A DNA stretch of 64,000 bases, from assembly GCA_037447605.1 (NCBI GenBank), contig CM074818.1:51714-115713 (forward strand). The letters run 5' to 3'. Shown here piece after piece: positions 11,638-23,538 of the stretch. A program made the position numbers and the translations under genes. The stretch comes from Zygnema circumcarinatum (lineage: Eukaryota; Streptophyta; Zygnematophyceae; Zygnematales; Zygnemataceae). The notes under the pieces are model-generated. The model saw only the letters and a list, made by a program, of their open reading frames with translations, was not told where the DNA came from and did not search any database. Every line of letters begins with the position of its first letter. The stretch's first letter is position 1.

Positions 11638-12957
11638 TTACACATTATTCGAACACAACTCGAGAAGTTGCTGTATGCTCTCTTTTGAATGGCCGGCTTC
11701 TATCGCCGTTCTCACAAAGAGCATGCGCCGCTCCTCCGCCTTCGCCGCCTGCTCCGCCTCCCATCGACGCTTCGCCTCCACTCGATCAGCCTCCAGCCGC
11801 GCCTCTTCTATTTCCTTCCATTTTCTCGCCTCTTCGCGAGCCGCAGCCAGCCGGATCTCTTCTTTCTCCCACTTCTCTTTCTCCCAATCGAGGTTCTTTA
11901 AAAGAGCTTCCGCTTTTTTGCTCAAAGAATCCTCCAGCATGGCAGCCATCAACGTCTTGTTCTGCACATGTATACAAACTAGACATCGTAAACCTTGTGA
12001 AGGAGGGAGGTGGAGATTAAGTAAAGACGAGACGGACGACAAATACGATTGTCCACAAAGAACGGGATAGGAAGAAGTATTGGCATTCAAACTGTAAGGC
12101 TCTGCAGGTTAGGGTTTCAATTCAGCAACGGTGTACAAATCACAATGTAAGATATAAGGCTTTTGCATTATGTTGTACGGTTTAGGGGTGCGAGATTCAA
12201 GGTTCTTCATGAGCGTCACCTTTGAAGACCATTCCAGAATGCTTGCTTGCTTTGTGCGTCGCGTTTCCCTGTTCTCCGTTCCGCAGTTCGTATCCTCCTC
12301 GTCTTCCGTGTTGTAATCTTTCTCCTCCTCTCTCTCTGGCGGCCTGCGATACTCTTTCCGGCATTCAAGCCTTCCGACCGCCTTCCGCCTGTTGCGCTGC
12401 ATCGTCGAATAATCTTCAAGCGCATTGTTGTTCTCGAGTTTGTCGGAAGAATCTAAAGCAGGGTCTTTTTTTCTGAATAAATCGAGCATTCTTCCGTAAT
12501 GTTCACATTTTTTTTCTAATTTCTCCCTCAAAGTAGAATAGCCCGCTTCTTTGTCTTCGTCTGTCGCGCCAGCTCTAGAAGAAATCTTGAGTTCAGCCCA
12601 TGCTTTATTGAACTTCATGAAATGATATTCCCAGCGGTTCCTCATTTGCTTGGAATTAAGGTTGATTCTTCCGTTGCTGTATTCAAATAGATGCTTCGCC
12701 ATCATCGCAAAACCATTAAATCTAGTGTTTTTTAAACCGTTCACCTTCGTTTTCCTTCCTCCGAACAATCTACAGAAATTTTTCGGGTCCTCCAGCCAGC
12801 TAAGCATTGCATCAAAGTCGTCCTTTTTCATTTGTTGAATCCTTTCCCCATCGTGATCTTTGGTATTTGCCACCTCATCCCCTCTATCTTCAATATTTTT
12901 TTCGGTTGTTGCTTTCTCACTTGACCCTTTCCATTGCCTCCATGTGCCAGCAGCCAC
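11638..12957 (-). CDS. SANT/Myb-like domain protein with C-terminal coiled coil
   Basis: Function unknown. Exons in transcription order: 12957-12220 and 11961-11638, joined in phase through AAG|GTGACG and TGTGCAG|AAC, giving 353 residues. Residues about 45-125 form a SANT/Myb-like region with the spaced aromatic residues typical of these folds (LSWLEDPKNFCRLFGG; MAKHLFEYSNGRINL; MRNRWEYHFMKFNKAW). An acidic/basic linker follows. Exon 2 encodes a long charged helix (WEKEKWEKEEIRLAAAREE) ending in a hydrophobic cap (SIQQLLELC), like other SANT-plus-coiled-coil proteins that are sometimes derived from the Myb-like partner of PIF/Harbinger transposons. No transposase, terminal repeats or target duplication were seen, so a domesticated origin is only a possibility. 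An additional upstream exon cannot be excluded. Confidence 0.7.
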
Positions 12958-13839
12958 TTGTTCCTTTTTGGACTAGTGGAAGGAAAACAGCCAAAACAAC
13001 AATACATCCGGTTTTCAGTATGCATTGTCATGTTCACTTTTGAAGCTTACTAGTCCAGGTCACGGTTTAACCTTGTGGGTGAAAGGCAATGGGTGAGCAT
13101 CTGTGAAAGAACGTACGCCTTCATTCGTTTCATAGCCTTCGCTGGCCTCCTCCGCCGTAGGTGGGCGAGGTAGCATTATCCACATCTGCAGCCAATGAGG
13201 ACGGCAATGCGCGCATTAGCAGGGAGAAGGAGCAAAGACCTGGAGTGAGAGATCCACATGGTGAAGGCGAGAGAGAGCGCGTCTGGGAACAAAGTGGAAG
13301 GAAAGAGGACGCGAGAGGGGAGGGTTAGCAGTAGGGCTCGACCTCGTCTGTTGGGCGAGCAACTTGCCTAGCGCCACCCGGAGTCCAAGGAAGGGTTGCC
13401 AGAGGGCAGTCCTGAGACCCAACAGCACCGCTTCAGTTAGTACCCGCAAAACTCACACGTATCGACTGCCATTCGCTGGTTTACAGTTTCAGCGTTTAGG
13501 GTTCCATGCGGTGCCGTACCCCATCTGAGGAGGGGGAGCCTTGGGTAGCGCCACCCCCTGCTGAAAGGCTTTGTTCGTTGTCCAGTGTGCATGTCGGAGT
13601 GGAGGACCTTGGACACGCCGACTGAACAACACCAGCTGCAAGAGGGAGGGGACTGCGCTGAAGAGCAGACAGGGACTTAGGGCGATAGGGCTGCAGAGGC
13701 AGAGAGAGGGAGCAACGGCGAGAGGAGACTGAGCGAGGGACGGTGAAGCTAGTGCAAAAGGAGGGATCGCAAAATTGATGAATGCAGAGACTGGGATAGG
13801 AGGGAGGGCCTCTATTCAGTATGTGCGGCTTCGAGGGGT

Positions 13840-14040
13840 AAGGGTTCAAATTCGGGGTCGGAGAGTACACCATCTCAGAGTTTCAGGTTTCCAGTTTCTG
13901 GGGTCAAGTTTTACGGTTGAAAGAATCAGGGTTCACCATTTAGGGTTGCAGAATTCAGGGTTTTAAATGTAGACCTTGAAGGTTTTACGGAGTTGTCGGG
14001 TTCAGGATTCTAAATCTTAAGGTTCAGTTCAAACATTAGC
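13840..14040. repeat. Decayed interstitial telomere-like repeat
   Basis: The plus strand carries repeated GGGTTC/AGGGTT/TTTAGGGTT words (about 13840, 13928, 13940, 13957 and 14008) at irregular spacing, consistent with an old TTTAGGG-type array. It lies on the strand opposite to the CCTAAY tract in the GT61 gene. Confidence 0.5.
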
Positions 14041-15639
14041 AACAGCAATGGGGCAAAGTCGAAGGGAATGAAGCTGCAACAAGGGAGGTGACGTACTGCG
14101 TTCGTGGGAGGGAGGTCTTGCACTCCGTCAGCCACAGGCGAGCGCGCGGCTTGCTCAAACCCGTCCTGAGATAGAGGACCCCCTCCACCACATCAGTTAG
14201 TACAACTGCTAAAACGACACAAAAACGTGTAAAAAGGCTTGAAGAGGCGGAGGGAGAGGAAGGAAAAAAAGAGAGAACGAGCAGGGTAGAAGGACGAAGA
14301 AAGGGAGGGAGATGGCAAAGACAAGGTTTGCAGACAGGCTAATACAGAGAAAAAGGCAGCACTTGGGAGTTAAGGGAGAAAAGTAAGCGAGGTGGCGAGA
14401 GAGAAGACGGAGAGTGAGGGGGAGATACAGGAACGCACGAACTTATGAGGGACAATGGAAGCGACCTGCACGAATGAGCATGAGAGGGGCCAGGGAGAGA
14501 GAGAGCACCGTGAGCCTCGGCGTTGCCGCCATAGCTACAATGCGGACTTTCTTGCGCTTGCTCGTGTGTTATTGTCGCCCCCTTTGGACCCACGACCCCA
14601 GGTGAAGCGTCCTTTGGATTTGGAGGAGTTGTCGTGTGAGACTTCAAGTGCAGCCCTACAAAATCACAGATTCAGAATGTTGAGTTCATTATTCCCACCA
14701 GCAAGCAACAACAGTGTCTTGCAAACTAGGACACCTGCTGCAAATAGGCTGCATGACAGCTTTACATGCCGCTGGTGTGTGCTGGTATCGCAGCTGCATG
14801 CCGCTGCCGCTCCTGCATACTGCTACTGCATGCTCTTATTGCAACTGCATGGTGCTGCTGCCGTTCATGCAAGGAGCTGGTGCATGGCGCTGCGGTAGCA
14901 CATGCGGCGACTGCTACTGCATGGTACTGTCACTGCCACTCCAAGAAAAAAAGAAGTCCAACCATATAGCTTGGCTTCTCTCTACAATTCTAGATTCCAA
15001 AATAAAATCTCAACACCAGCCCAAAAAACTCCGCTCCTTCGAAAAACTCGACGCTCTGAAACTCGCCAACCCTAAAATCCCATTATAATCGCAAACAGTC
15101 CACATTTACCAAAGCCATCCGAAAGCTGCGAGCAGCGTACCATCGCGCGCCTCCAGCAGCGCCTGCCGTGGTGCCCTCTGCGCCCTCTCCCGCCGCGCTG
15201 CAGCGAGCGCGCGCCTGCCCCCCGCCGGAGCTCGCTGCCGCCATGGCTGCAGACGAAGGCCAAACAAGACCTTTGTCAGAACCTTCCAAAACCGGCCCGC
15301 CTGGTAGGTACTGGAGAACAACCCTCCGTAATGGGACAAAAACGAGTACTCTTAATAGATATAGATATTCCTGTATAAGAGTACTGATTTTAAACTAAGG
15401 TTCTAGGAAGAGAATAATCTTACGTTCGATTTTTTATTGAATCTGACCTGTCAGACTTGACCTATTTATGCCAGTCAGTAATACTGAAGGGAAAGTCCCT
15501 CAGTTCAATGCCAGAACGAATACTCCGGACAACCTTACGGTAGTCACGATCCAAGTTAACAACAGTACTAAGTTTGAACACATAGCTAGCTTTCACTGAA
15601 GAATGACCTTCCGTTTCAATTTCGTTTCAAAAATCTGAC

Positions 15640-15860
15640 ATGCTCTTCCGTATGGTAGTGTACGGTCCCATGTCAGACTTAACAATATATCGATACTGAC
15701 CGATACGTTTTTTTTTGTTTTTTCGAAACCAGGCAGCGACTGACGTCCACCGCCGTACGCGTGCCCCCTACCGGTATCGGTTACCGTACGGTACGGCAAC
15801 CGAAATACCGTATTTTTTTGTATAAAATTGTACGGTTGACGGTACGGTTTCGAGTCCGGG
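15640..15860. repeat. TACGG-palindrome repeat, copy 1
   Basis: Dense, nested palindromes around GTAC: TGTACGGTCC (about 15660), TTACCGTACGGTACGGCAAC (about 15781) and TGTACGGTTGACGGTACGG (about 15829), with ATATCGATAC at about 15692. Related words occur at 26785-26870, 34912-35216 and 57075-57200. Confidence 0.5.
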
Positions 15861-16306
15861 CGGCAGTGGTTGTTGGATGGCCGCCCCCCCCCCCGGTTCC
15901 CTGCTCCCGTTCCGTGCAACTGCCGCTCCGCCATGGAGCCACATCCAAAAATTAGGGTTCTCCGCGGGCCACCTCCCTCACCGAATTTCCGCACGTGCGA
16001 AGTGTCACTTTCGAACTGCGTACTGTGCCCTTCTTCCAGTGTTTCGGTTCGAAGAAAGGGTCCCACTTCAACCAAAGTACCGATTCGTATTTCAAACTCT
16101 TGAAGGCCTTCAGAGCATTCTCCTCGCCCTGCCAAACATAGAATCACTCTTTTATGGCGAGAACCTTGGAATGAAGGTAGGCTGAAATGCGAGATTACGA
16201 TGTACGCATTGTTTGTTTGGTGGAGACCCTCGGGACCGTTATTGGCAAGTAACGGCATAGCAGGCGGAAACCTAACTGCCAAAACTGACTGCCTTGGAGG
16301 GCGGCT

Positions 16307-19300
16307 ATGGTTATGGAGGAGGACGCGGCAGCCATGGCGGCGGACGAGAGGGAGGAGCGGCCGGAGGGGGAGTCGGACGCGCTGTCTGAACCCCGCAGCG
16401 ACGCCAAGCCCGACCTGGAGCAGGACCGCGTGAAGGGGCCGTGGAGTCCTGACGTAACCGCCTGTCTCACTCTCTATCTCTCTCTGTCCCTGTCGGTCTC
16501 TGTCTCTCTCTCACCCCCGCTCTTCCCCCCTCCCGCTCATCAGGGCCCTTTCTCTTCCGTTCTCGCTTTTCGCTTGCTCTCTCTCTTCCGCTGCCTCTCT
16601 TGCTTGCCATTGCGTTTCGTTTATCTCGACGTCCCATCCTTTTCCCATCCCTGACCTCCCCCCTTTACTCATCACCCATTATTCTTTGCTGGCTCTCTCC
16701 GTTCTCTCCTCTTTCGTTCCCATCTTTTTTGGCTTTCTGAAGAACGCGTGTCCTCCTGAGCGTTCGCTTCATTGTCTGCTGCTTTTACGCCTTACCAATA
16801 ATGTGATGAATCCTGAACGAGAATGAGGGTCGGAGGGTGCGGCCTTAGACTGCTGATGACGAGCATCTTGTTTTGGTGGCGCAACTCATTTTGAGAGTTT
16901 TACCAACCCAACCCTTCCATCCCCCCGGCCTCCCTCGCTCTCCTAGCTTCTCTCTCTCTTCCTCTGACCCTTCCCCTCTCTCTCTCTCTCTCTCTTTCTC
17001 TCTCTTCCCCCCCCCCCCACCTCGTCTCTCTCTCATTCCCTCCCCTCTCATTTCCACCACGCAGACTTAGTTATACGTGAACTAGTGTGAGTGACCTTCT
17101 TTGTGGGCACGACGTTCTCCCTGCTCAGTTTAGGAAAACTGAAGAGATTGTTCTGAATTGGCTGCCCCTGGTGTAGGAAGATGAGAGTCTACGTGCTGCA
17201 GTCAACCATTACGGTCCACGGAATTGGAGTCTTATTGCAAAGAAGATTCCAGGGCGTTCTGGAAAGAGTTGTCGCCTAAGGTTAGTGAAAATTTGTCTCT
17301 TTTGTCATGCCCCCCCTTCAAGGAAAATGTCAATTCAAGTGGCCTGGAGTACGCGAAGCAGCAGGGGTGTATCATTAAATTAGTGGATTTGTATGCATGT
17401 TTGTTGTTAAGGTGGTGCAATCAACTGAATCCAGACGTGAAGAGGATGCCCTTTACTGAGGAGGAGGATGAGAAGATCATTGAAGCACACGCTCGCCATG
17501 GCAATAAATGGGCAGCCATAGCTCGATACCTTCCAGGCCGGTATGGTCTCTTGTCTTTCCGTAGAGGTGAAGCCCACCTTAAGAAGAGCCTTTGAGTTTG
17601 GGACTTGGGTTCTGGACTCCAAAATTGCTTTAAAGTTTGACTGCATTTTCTCATACCGCGCTTCATCCGGTCTCTTTGGTTGGCTTGAATACCGGAGCTT
17701 CAAACGCGCGATAAGTGTGATAGGCAGGAACTGAGTCCTGCATTTCGTCTTTATCCTTTCAGCGCATAGTTGAGACATGTTGCCTTCAATAGTCCCTGGG
17801 AATGATCAGGACGCGAATATCTAGAGAGGAGGCACACAGCCCTTTGAAGCCTTTGGGTTTCCCAGACCTCCACTAACCGACCATAGCTGGGATGCATGTC
17901 TTTGGATGCGATAGAACTGATAACTCCATTAAGAACCATTGGAATTCTACACTCAAGAGGAAGCACGCCCACTTCAAGCAGACTGAGGTCTCAAAATCGA
18001 ATAGCAGCGCAGATAGCGCTTCCGAAGCGACTGGAAATGGAGCTTCACGTAGATCCAATTTGAAGCGGCATGGTCCAAGCCCTCCACATGATGGAGGGGG
18101 CGGAGAGGGGGAGGAAGAAGCTGCAAGAGAGCCAGATTCAAAGCGCGCATGCTGTAAGTGATGCTGCTGGTAATCAATTTAGGGTTCTCAGAAATACAGT
18201 CTTGGATCCCCCTCTCTCATTTTCTGTAAATGGTGGTACACTTTACTTGCGTCTGTACTGTCTTGATGGAATGAGTAACGTTTAGGGTTACATATCGTCG
18301 ATTTTGTCGAGCATGTTATGAGAAGCCCGATTAATTTGTTGTTAGTTCTCTTTTTCATTATGAAGCAAAAGTTTTCATGACGAAAATGAGTGTTGCATGC
18401 ATTTCTGTTCTCTGCCCAGCCGAATCAAATTTTTCAAGAGGAGCTGTGGAGACCTACGAAGGAGGGCGGTTGAACGAGCCACTTGGGCCGGCATCCATGG
18501 CGCATATGGGAGCTGCTGCAAATGGGTTCTTCGGGTCAGTGTCACTTACTGCACCAGATCTCTAAGAAAAGAATCTGTTTCTCTGCGTCTCCTATCCTCT
18601 ATCTGTCATTTTCGCGTGTCAGTCTCTGATTCTCTTCCTACGCTCTCTCACTGGCTTGACCCCCCCGTTCTCCTGTCCCCTTGCCACGTTCTCCCCTTCC
18701 TTGCCTGACCTTCGTCTCTCTGCTATCCGTTTCCCTCGTTTCCTTCTCTCGCTCTTTCTTCCCTCTCGCTTTGTGCCCCTTCACTTCCCTTTTTCTCTTT
18801 TTTTTTCCAAATGAGAAGGGTTTGTGCAGGCAGCTTATCTGCCACAAATGTCCGGGAAGCTCACAAACACGCTTCTTTTCTGGAGATGCAGGGATCTCCC
18901 AAAGGACACTCCCATGCACCTCGTCATGCAGCTTGCGTCTCTCAAATCTTCCATGGGGGGGATCCCTTTACAATCTCAGCCCACACAGGAATCGTCACAT
19001 CAGTCTGTCGCCTCTCCTCTCTCCTCCTTCTCTGCACCTCCTCTTCCTGGAATCTCATCGTCAGCCAATCCCGGTTTGCTCCCAGCCGGCCCCGGCCAGC
19101 TGCCTGCACCGGTGGCAACCACAAGGAATCCCACAGCAGCCCTCCTCTCCCAGCTGCTCGGAAGCTCGTCCATGTCTGGGAACTGCCCACCGCCACCCAT
19201 TGCAAGGCCTCTCCCAAAGCACGGGACTCTCAGCCATGGATGCGGGAGTCCAGGATGTGTGTCCGGCTGCATGGTATGTGGCATTCAGTCGTTGGCTTCT

Positions 19301-21749
19301 GGGCTTGGCTTGACGGGAGTAGGATTAGGGACTCCCTCAGGGCTCCCAGGGAATGCCCCGGGTCTTGGAGCATTGGGAGCTGCGTTGGGAGCGGCTTTAG
19401 GAGTGGGAGGAGGGTTCAATGCTGCAGGCCTTGGGGGGGCAGGGCTTATGGGGGGGGGGGCTGTACCGGCATTCTCAGGGGGAGGTAGCAGCGGCGGAGG
19501 AGGGTGGGAAGGACTAGGGCTAGGAGGGCTAGCGAGTGCTTTGGGGTCAAGTGCAGGGGTAGGCACAGGGGCAGTTGAGAGGCTGTTGAACGACCTGATA
19601 ACGAAAAAGGCAATGGAGATGCTGGAGGATATGACACGAGAGAGTTTGAAAGCGAAAGCGGATCTGATGAAGAGGACTCCGGGTGTTCCTGGTGGCGGCC
19701 TTTCTATGGCCGGACTTTTGAGAGAGGCGGGCTTGCCCAGTTCAGGAGGTGGGGCTTTTGGGAGTTGGGGCCCTCCTGCTCCGAAGGGGGCGGCTATGGG
19801 AGGGTCGTCAGCCCAACCGTGCAGCAGCCAAGTGAGCCACGCTGGCAGCCAGGTGTCAAGTCAGAGGGCGAGCCAGCACAGCGGAGAAGCACTGCATGCG
19901 ATGCCAAGTGGCAGCCAAATGAGTGGGCAGGGACAGGTGGCAGTCCCAGAGGCGCCTCTGAGTGGACCAGGGGACGCTTCCTGTCCCGATGGTGGCGGGC
20001 AGTGCTCAGAGGCAGATTTAGGGGCGGGGAATCAGCAACCGCCGGATGGTTCGATTTTGAGTGAGCATCTGGCGATCACAAGTCATGGAGAAGCCCGGAC
20101 TGGGGGGGAAGCTTTAGCAGAAGGGGTAGGAGATCAAGGAAGGAATAGCAGCGCCAACTTGGCGCAGAATAATCCAGTTCTGAATCAACTGAGTAGTCAG
20201 TTAACCGGCCAGCTCAGCAGTCAGATCGCCTCGCAACTGAGTCAGTTGCAAGGGCAGTTTGGCCCGCCACCTGGCGAGCAGCTATTGGCTCAATGGCAGG
20301 CTTTGTTAAGTGGGAGTGGGGGGCCTGCAAGCCCTACAGTGAGCCAGCTGGGGGGCCCTTCTGCCCCTTCCCTGCAGCCCCATACTGTAAATGGTCCTGC
20401 AAGTGTTGCCGGTCACCCTCCCTCCTCAGCGCAAATGGGAGGTTCAGGGCCCCTCCCTGCCCGGTCCAGTTCCGTAGCAGCCATGCTCGAGCAGCTGCTG
20501 GGAGGGGCTGGGGCGGGCTCCAGCAGCCACGAAGGGCTGGGAAGCTTGGCACTGCTGCAGTCTTTGCAAAGTCAGCAAAGTCAGCAAAGTCAGCAAAGTC
20601 AGCAAATTCTGCAAAGTCAACAAAGTCAACAGCAGCAGCTGGGTTCAAGGCTTGGGTCGGAATTAGAGCAGCAGCTGCTATCTCTGGTGGGGGGAGCTGT
20701 AAGGGGTGGTTGGGGAGGAGGAGCTTCTTGGGGTGCTCCCACTACCGCAATCAGTGGCCAGCAGGGGGGTCCTGGGGGACCCCCTTCACAGCCAGGCTCT
20801 GGTGAGCTTCCTGTCTGAGTTCTATGGCTGTTGATGCTTTTTCTTACTTTATCGGGGAGGAGCATTAAAGTGAAGGGGGCGGGGGTTTGCTATTGCTGCC
20901 TGGCTGCAGAATGGACTGTTGGCTCTAGTAAATGATCGTTGAGCTTGAACTTGATCTCAATGTGTGTGTAGCTTCAGGTACTTTCCAGACGATCGCTCAG
21001 TCTCAGTCTAATTCGTCGTAGAAATAGCGATGCAGGCATTCATGGCCCAAGCTTGAATGTATAAGGCCTGCAGTTGAAGCTTCATGCAGTTGGTGATGGG
21101 AGGGAAGAGTGGTGAATTGATTATTTCCTTCTCTTTCGTCGGGAGTGCGGCGACAGCTGGCAATCTTCATGGCTTATTAATGGACATGGTCGCTCGAGAA
21201 CTTCAGAAATTTCAAAATGCGGCCGCATTGGCCCAAGCCATGAGCACCATCAAGGTACTGTTGGGCGTGCTTGCTGCTTGACAGCTGCTCTCAGCAGCAA
21301 GAATTCTTACGCTGCACATTGCTTGCCTATGGGCATGCGTGCAGTGCTTGACATGATGTGGTCTTTCACATCGTCATGGATGGGGGCAGGAGCAAATAGA
21401 GTCCTCAGCCGCAGCGAACATGTTCTACGATTTTCTCGGGGTCAACCAGAATCATCCGGGGCCGCCCCATCTCCCCCCACACGCTCCTCAGTAAATGCTC
21501 CTGGCTGCTGTAGCCACTCGCTCTCTCTCTCTGTCTCTCTTTCTCTCTCTCTACTCTCCTCTGTCCCTCGCTAGGTCTACAGCCAAACGCATGTATAAAA
21601 ATACGGCTGGGTAAGGGCTGCCTCAGGAAATGAGTTTCAGCAAGCCCTTGCAGCTCTCCCCTTCCTCCCACCCTCCCGCCCCTCTGACTGCAATCCCATC
21701 CCTGTACTCTCTCTTGCAGGGTATTAAAAAGTATAAGGATTGTTTCTAA
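16307..21749 (+). CDS. R2R3-MYB transcription factor (MYB44/73/77-like DNA-binding region) with long Gly/Gln/Ser-rich extension
   Basis: Nuclear DNA-binding regulator. Exons: 16307-16453, 17177-17280, 17412-17540, 17915-18153, 18420-18534, 18892-20801, 21157-21254, 21720-21749; phases agree and give 923 residues. R2 starts at RVKGPWSP and continues EDESLRAAVNHYGPRNWSLI, GRSGKSCRLRWCNQL; R3 is FTEEEDEKIIEAHARHGNKW, ending TDNSIKNHWNSTLKRK. These words match the land-plant subgroup 22 type. Exon 6 encodes over 600 residues rich in Gly, Ser and Gln, with a Ser-Gln-Gln run near 20570-20640. Splicing out of exon 6 at CTG|GTGAGC (20801) instead of reading to the TGA at 20818 adds a tail LLMDMVARELQKFQ that resembles the conserved C-terminal helix of subgroup 22. 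The exon 6 acceptor could instead be at 18830 if exon 5 ends at 18538. The protein is about three times the usual length. Confidence 0.85.
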
Positions 21750-22703
21750 AATAATAACTTGGGACTAAAAGTAGGCCCAGTCTCTATGTGCAGGATTCGA
21801 AATACAATTTGATATCTTAAAGCAGTTGTAATCAAACTGTTATGTGTGTTTTTAGCTTGCTTTTTCTACCTGCCGATTCCTGACTTGAAACATCGCACCG
21901 TGCGAGACAGGCGGCCATCCCAACTGTCATAAAAATCAATGATGTTTAGGTGCTGTTCAAAATTTCTTGCAGTCGTTTGCCTGAGGAAATCCCCTTTGAG
22001 CAAACCTACTTTCCTACGGTCAAAACTATTTTCTTGCGGTTTAATCAAGAAACGCGTGCGTTATGGCTTTTATGTATCATAAATGGATCCTATACCACGT
22101 GAGAATACTCATAGACCCGTGAGCATGCATGGGGTTAGCGGGCAAGCAACCTTTGCAAAGCACTGTACACCGTCTCAGATTATTAATAGAATAGAACCAG
22201 ATGAACATTTTACTATGTTTACATATTTTATACCCGAATATCCCTGATTAAGGACGTGAACCATAACTACACCGAATCCGGTGTGCATGTGAGCGCGATT
22301 TCCACGATTCGAATATATCGGCATATCGAAAGCGACGGCGTGCCCGTGACTTAGACGTGCGTCTACCCTCCGCAAGTCTCCTGCGGCTTATTCCTCAAGA
22401 GTGCCGTCCCTCCCTCCCTCCCTCACCCCCCCTCCTCCCGCGTTGCTTCATCTCTGCCTCTCTCTCTCTCACAGACACACGTCATCTCCGTTCTGTCCCG
22501 CCTCTCCCCTCTCTCCTGCCTCCACCCTTTCCATTCCTTTCTCCTTCCCTTCTCGTCCTCCTCCCGCCTCCCGCCTCCTCCCTAACACTTTCCCTCCCAC
22601 CCACCCTCCCGGGACGTGACAAGTACGGCAAAACGCCAACAACTATATTAATACAAAGCGAAGGAGGTACTCCTACCGGAATATTATACACTCTAGACTT
22701 AAT
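21750..22703. other. MYB 3' region to C2 gene 3' end (convergent)
   Basis: No gene seen. AT-rich sequence is followed by CT-rich sequence (22400-22610). A CACGTG occurs at about 22097. The final MYB intron just upstream carries a CTCTCT tract on the sense strand. Confidence 0.5.
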
Positions 22704-23538
22704 TCACACATACACAGAGAACCCCTCGTCACTACCAATGCGAGGGGACTTCGAACGGTCTTTCCAAAGGCCGAGGCCCCATTTCTTCTTGTGAGACGCC
22801 CCTTTGCGGGACTTGGCCAAACTCGCGGAGGGGACGGATGGTAGCGCGCTGTAGTGGTCGAAGGACTCTCCCGACTGTCCCTTTGCGAGGTACTTGAGCG
22901 CCACCTGGAGGACTCCGACTGGCTCGTCCTCGTCCACGAGGTTGAGAGTGGCGGAAACTAAGTCGAAAGATCGCCCTATGGCGCGCCCAATGGGGATGCG
23001 GGCCACTGCCAGGTGGCGCTCTCTGAGCGCACCCCTTCGCTTGTACACGTGGAGGTACATCTGCGTTGCATCAAGGCAGGTAGTGAGAATGCAAAGGAGA
23101 CGATACTCGACAGAAGGCGTTGACGGGGACGGAGGGCGAGAGGGAGGGGACAGGGACGGAGGGACAGGGGGGAGGGAATGGAAGGGGGATGGGGAGAGGG
23201 GAAGGGGTGGCGGGTGAACACGAGAGTGAGATAGACAGAGAGGGAGAGAGAGGGAGAGAGAGAGAGTGAGAGGAGGGGGGGAGCAGTACCTGGAGAGTCT
23301 CGGGTTGGTCTTCGAACACGGTTAAGTGCATGACTCTGTCGGAGGGCAACCTCTCTCCTCTCGCGACCACTCTCCCGCCGTTAGCTGCCGCCGGCAGCGC
23401 CTCCACCGCCTCCTCCTGCTCGCCTCCGTCCACCTCCCACACGGGCTCGCTGTCCTCCACTGCCTTACGGTCAACTGAATGCATGGAGCGGCCGTCTAAC
23501 TGCAGAATGGAGACGACGGAGGCCTCCAGAGTGCCCAT
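22704..23538 (-). CDS. Small C2-domain-like protein
   Basis: Two exons, 23538-23290 and 23060-22704, joined in phase 0 (CTCCAG|GTACTG to ACGCAG|ATGTAC), 201 residues. The layout resembles a single C2 beta-sandwich: LEASVVSILQLDG at the start, RVMHLTVFEDQPETLQ before the junction, then MYLHVYKRRG and HLAVARIPIGRAIG, which has the pattern of the late C2 strands (LxVxVxD...LGxAxIPL). VGVLQVALKYL follows, then a basic tail (KKKWGLGLWKDRSKSPR). The Asp residues expected of a calcium site are not clearly present, so calcium binding cannot be claimed. Upstream DNA has four CACGTG boxes. The family call is tentative; the two-exon frame is better supported than the function. Confidence 0.55.

Larger units (their letters stand above)
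12958..16306. other. Gene-free stretch with decayed repeats upstream of the MYB gene
   Basis: No supportable gene over 3.3 kb. It contains GA-rich tracts (13260-13330, 14240-14440), a decayed telomere-like GGGTT tract (about 13840-14040), a CTGCATG/GCTGC-rich low-complexity block (14760-14940), and a cluster of TACGG palindromes (15645-15855) mixed with an ATATCGATAC motif at 15692. Open frames here are short and show no family signature. Confidence 0.5.

Noticed and set aside
15072-15398. Possible degenerate copy of MYB exon 1 (AAAMAADE and LSEP words near 15230-15290)
   Set aside because: Only two short word matches in GC-rich sequence, no MYB repeat downstream and no matching splice donor context; likely coincidence.
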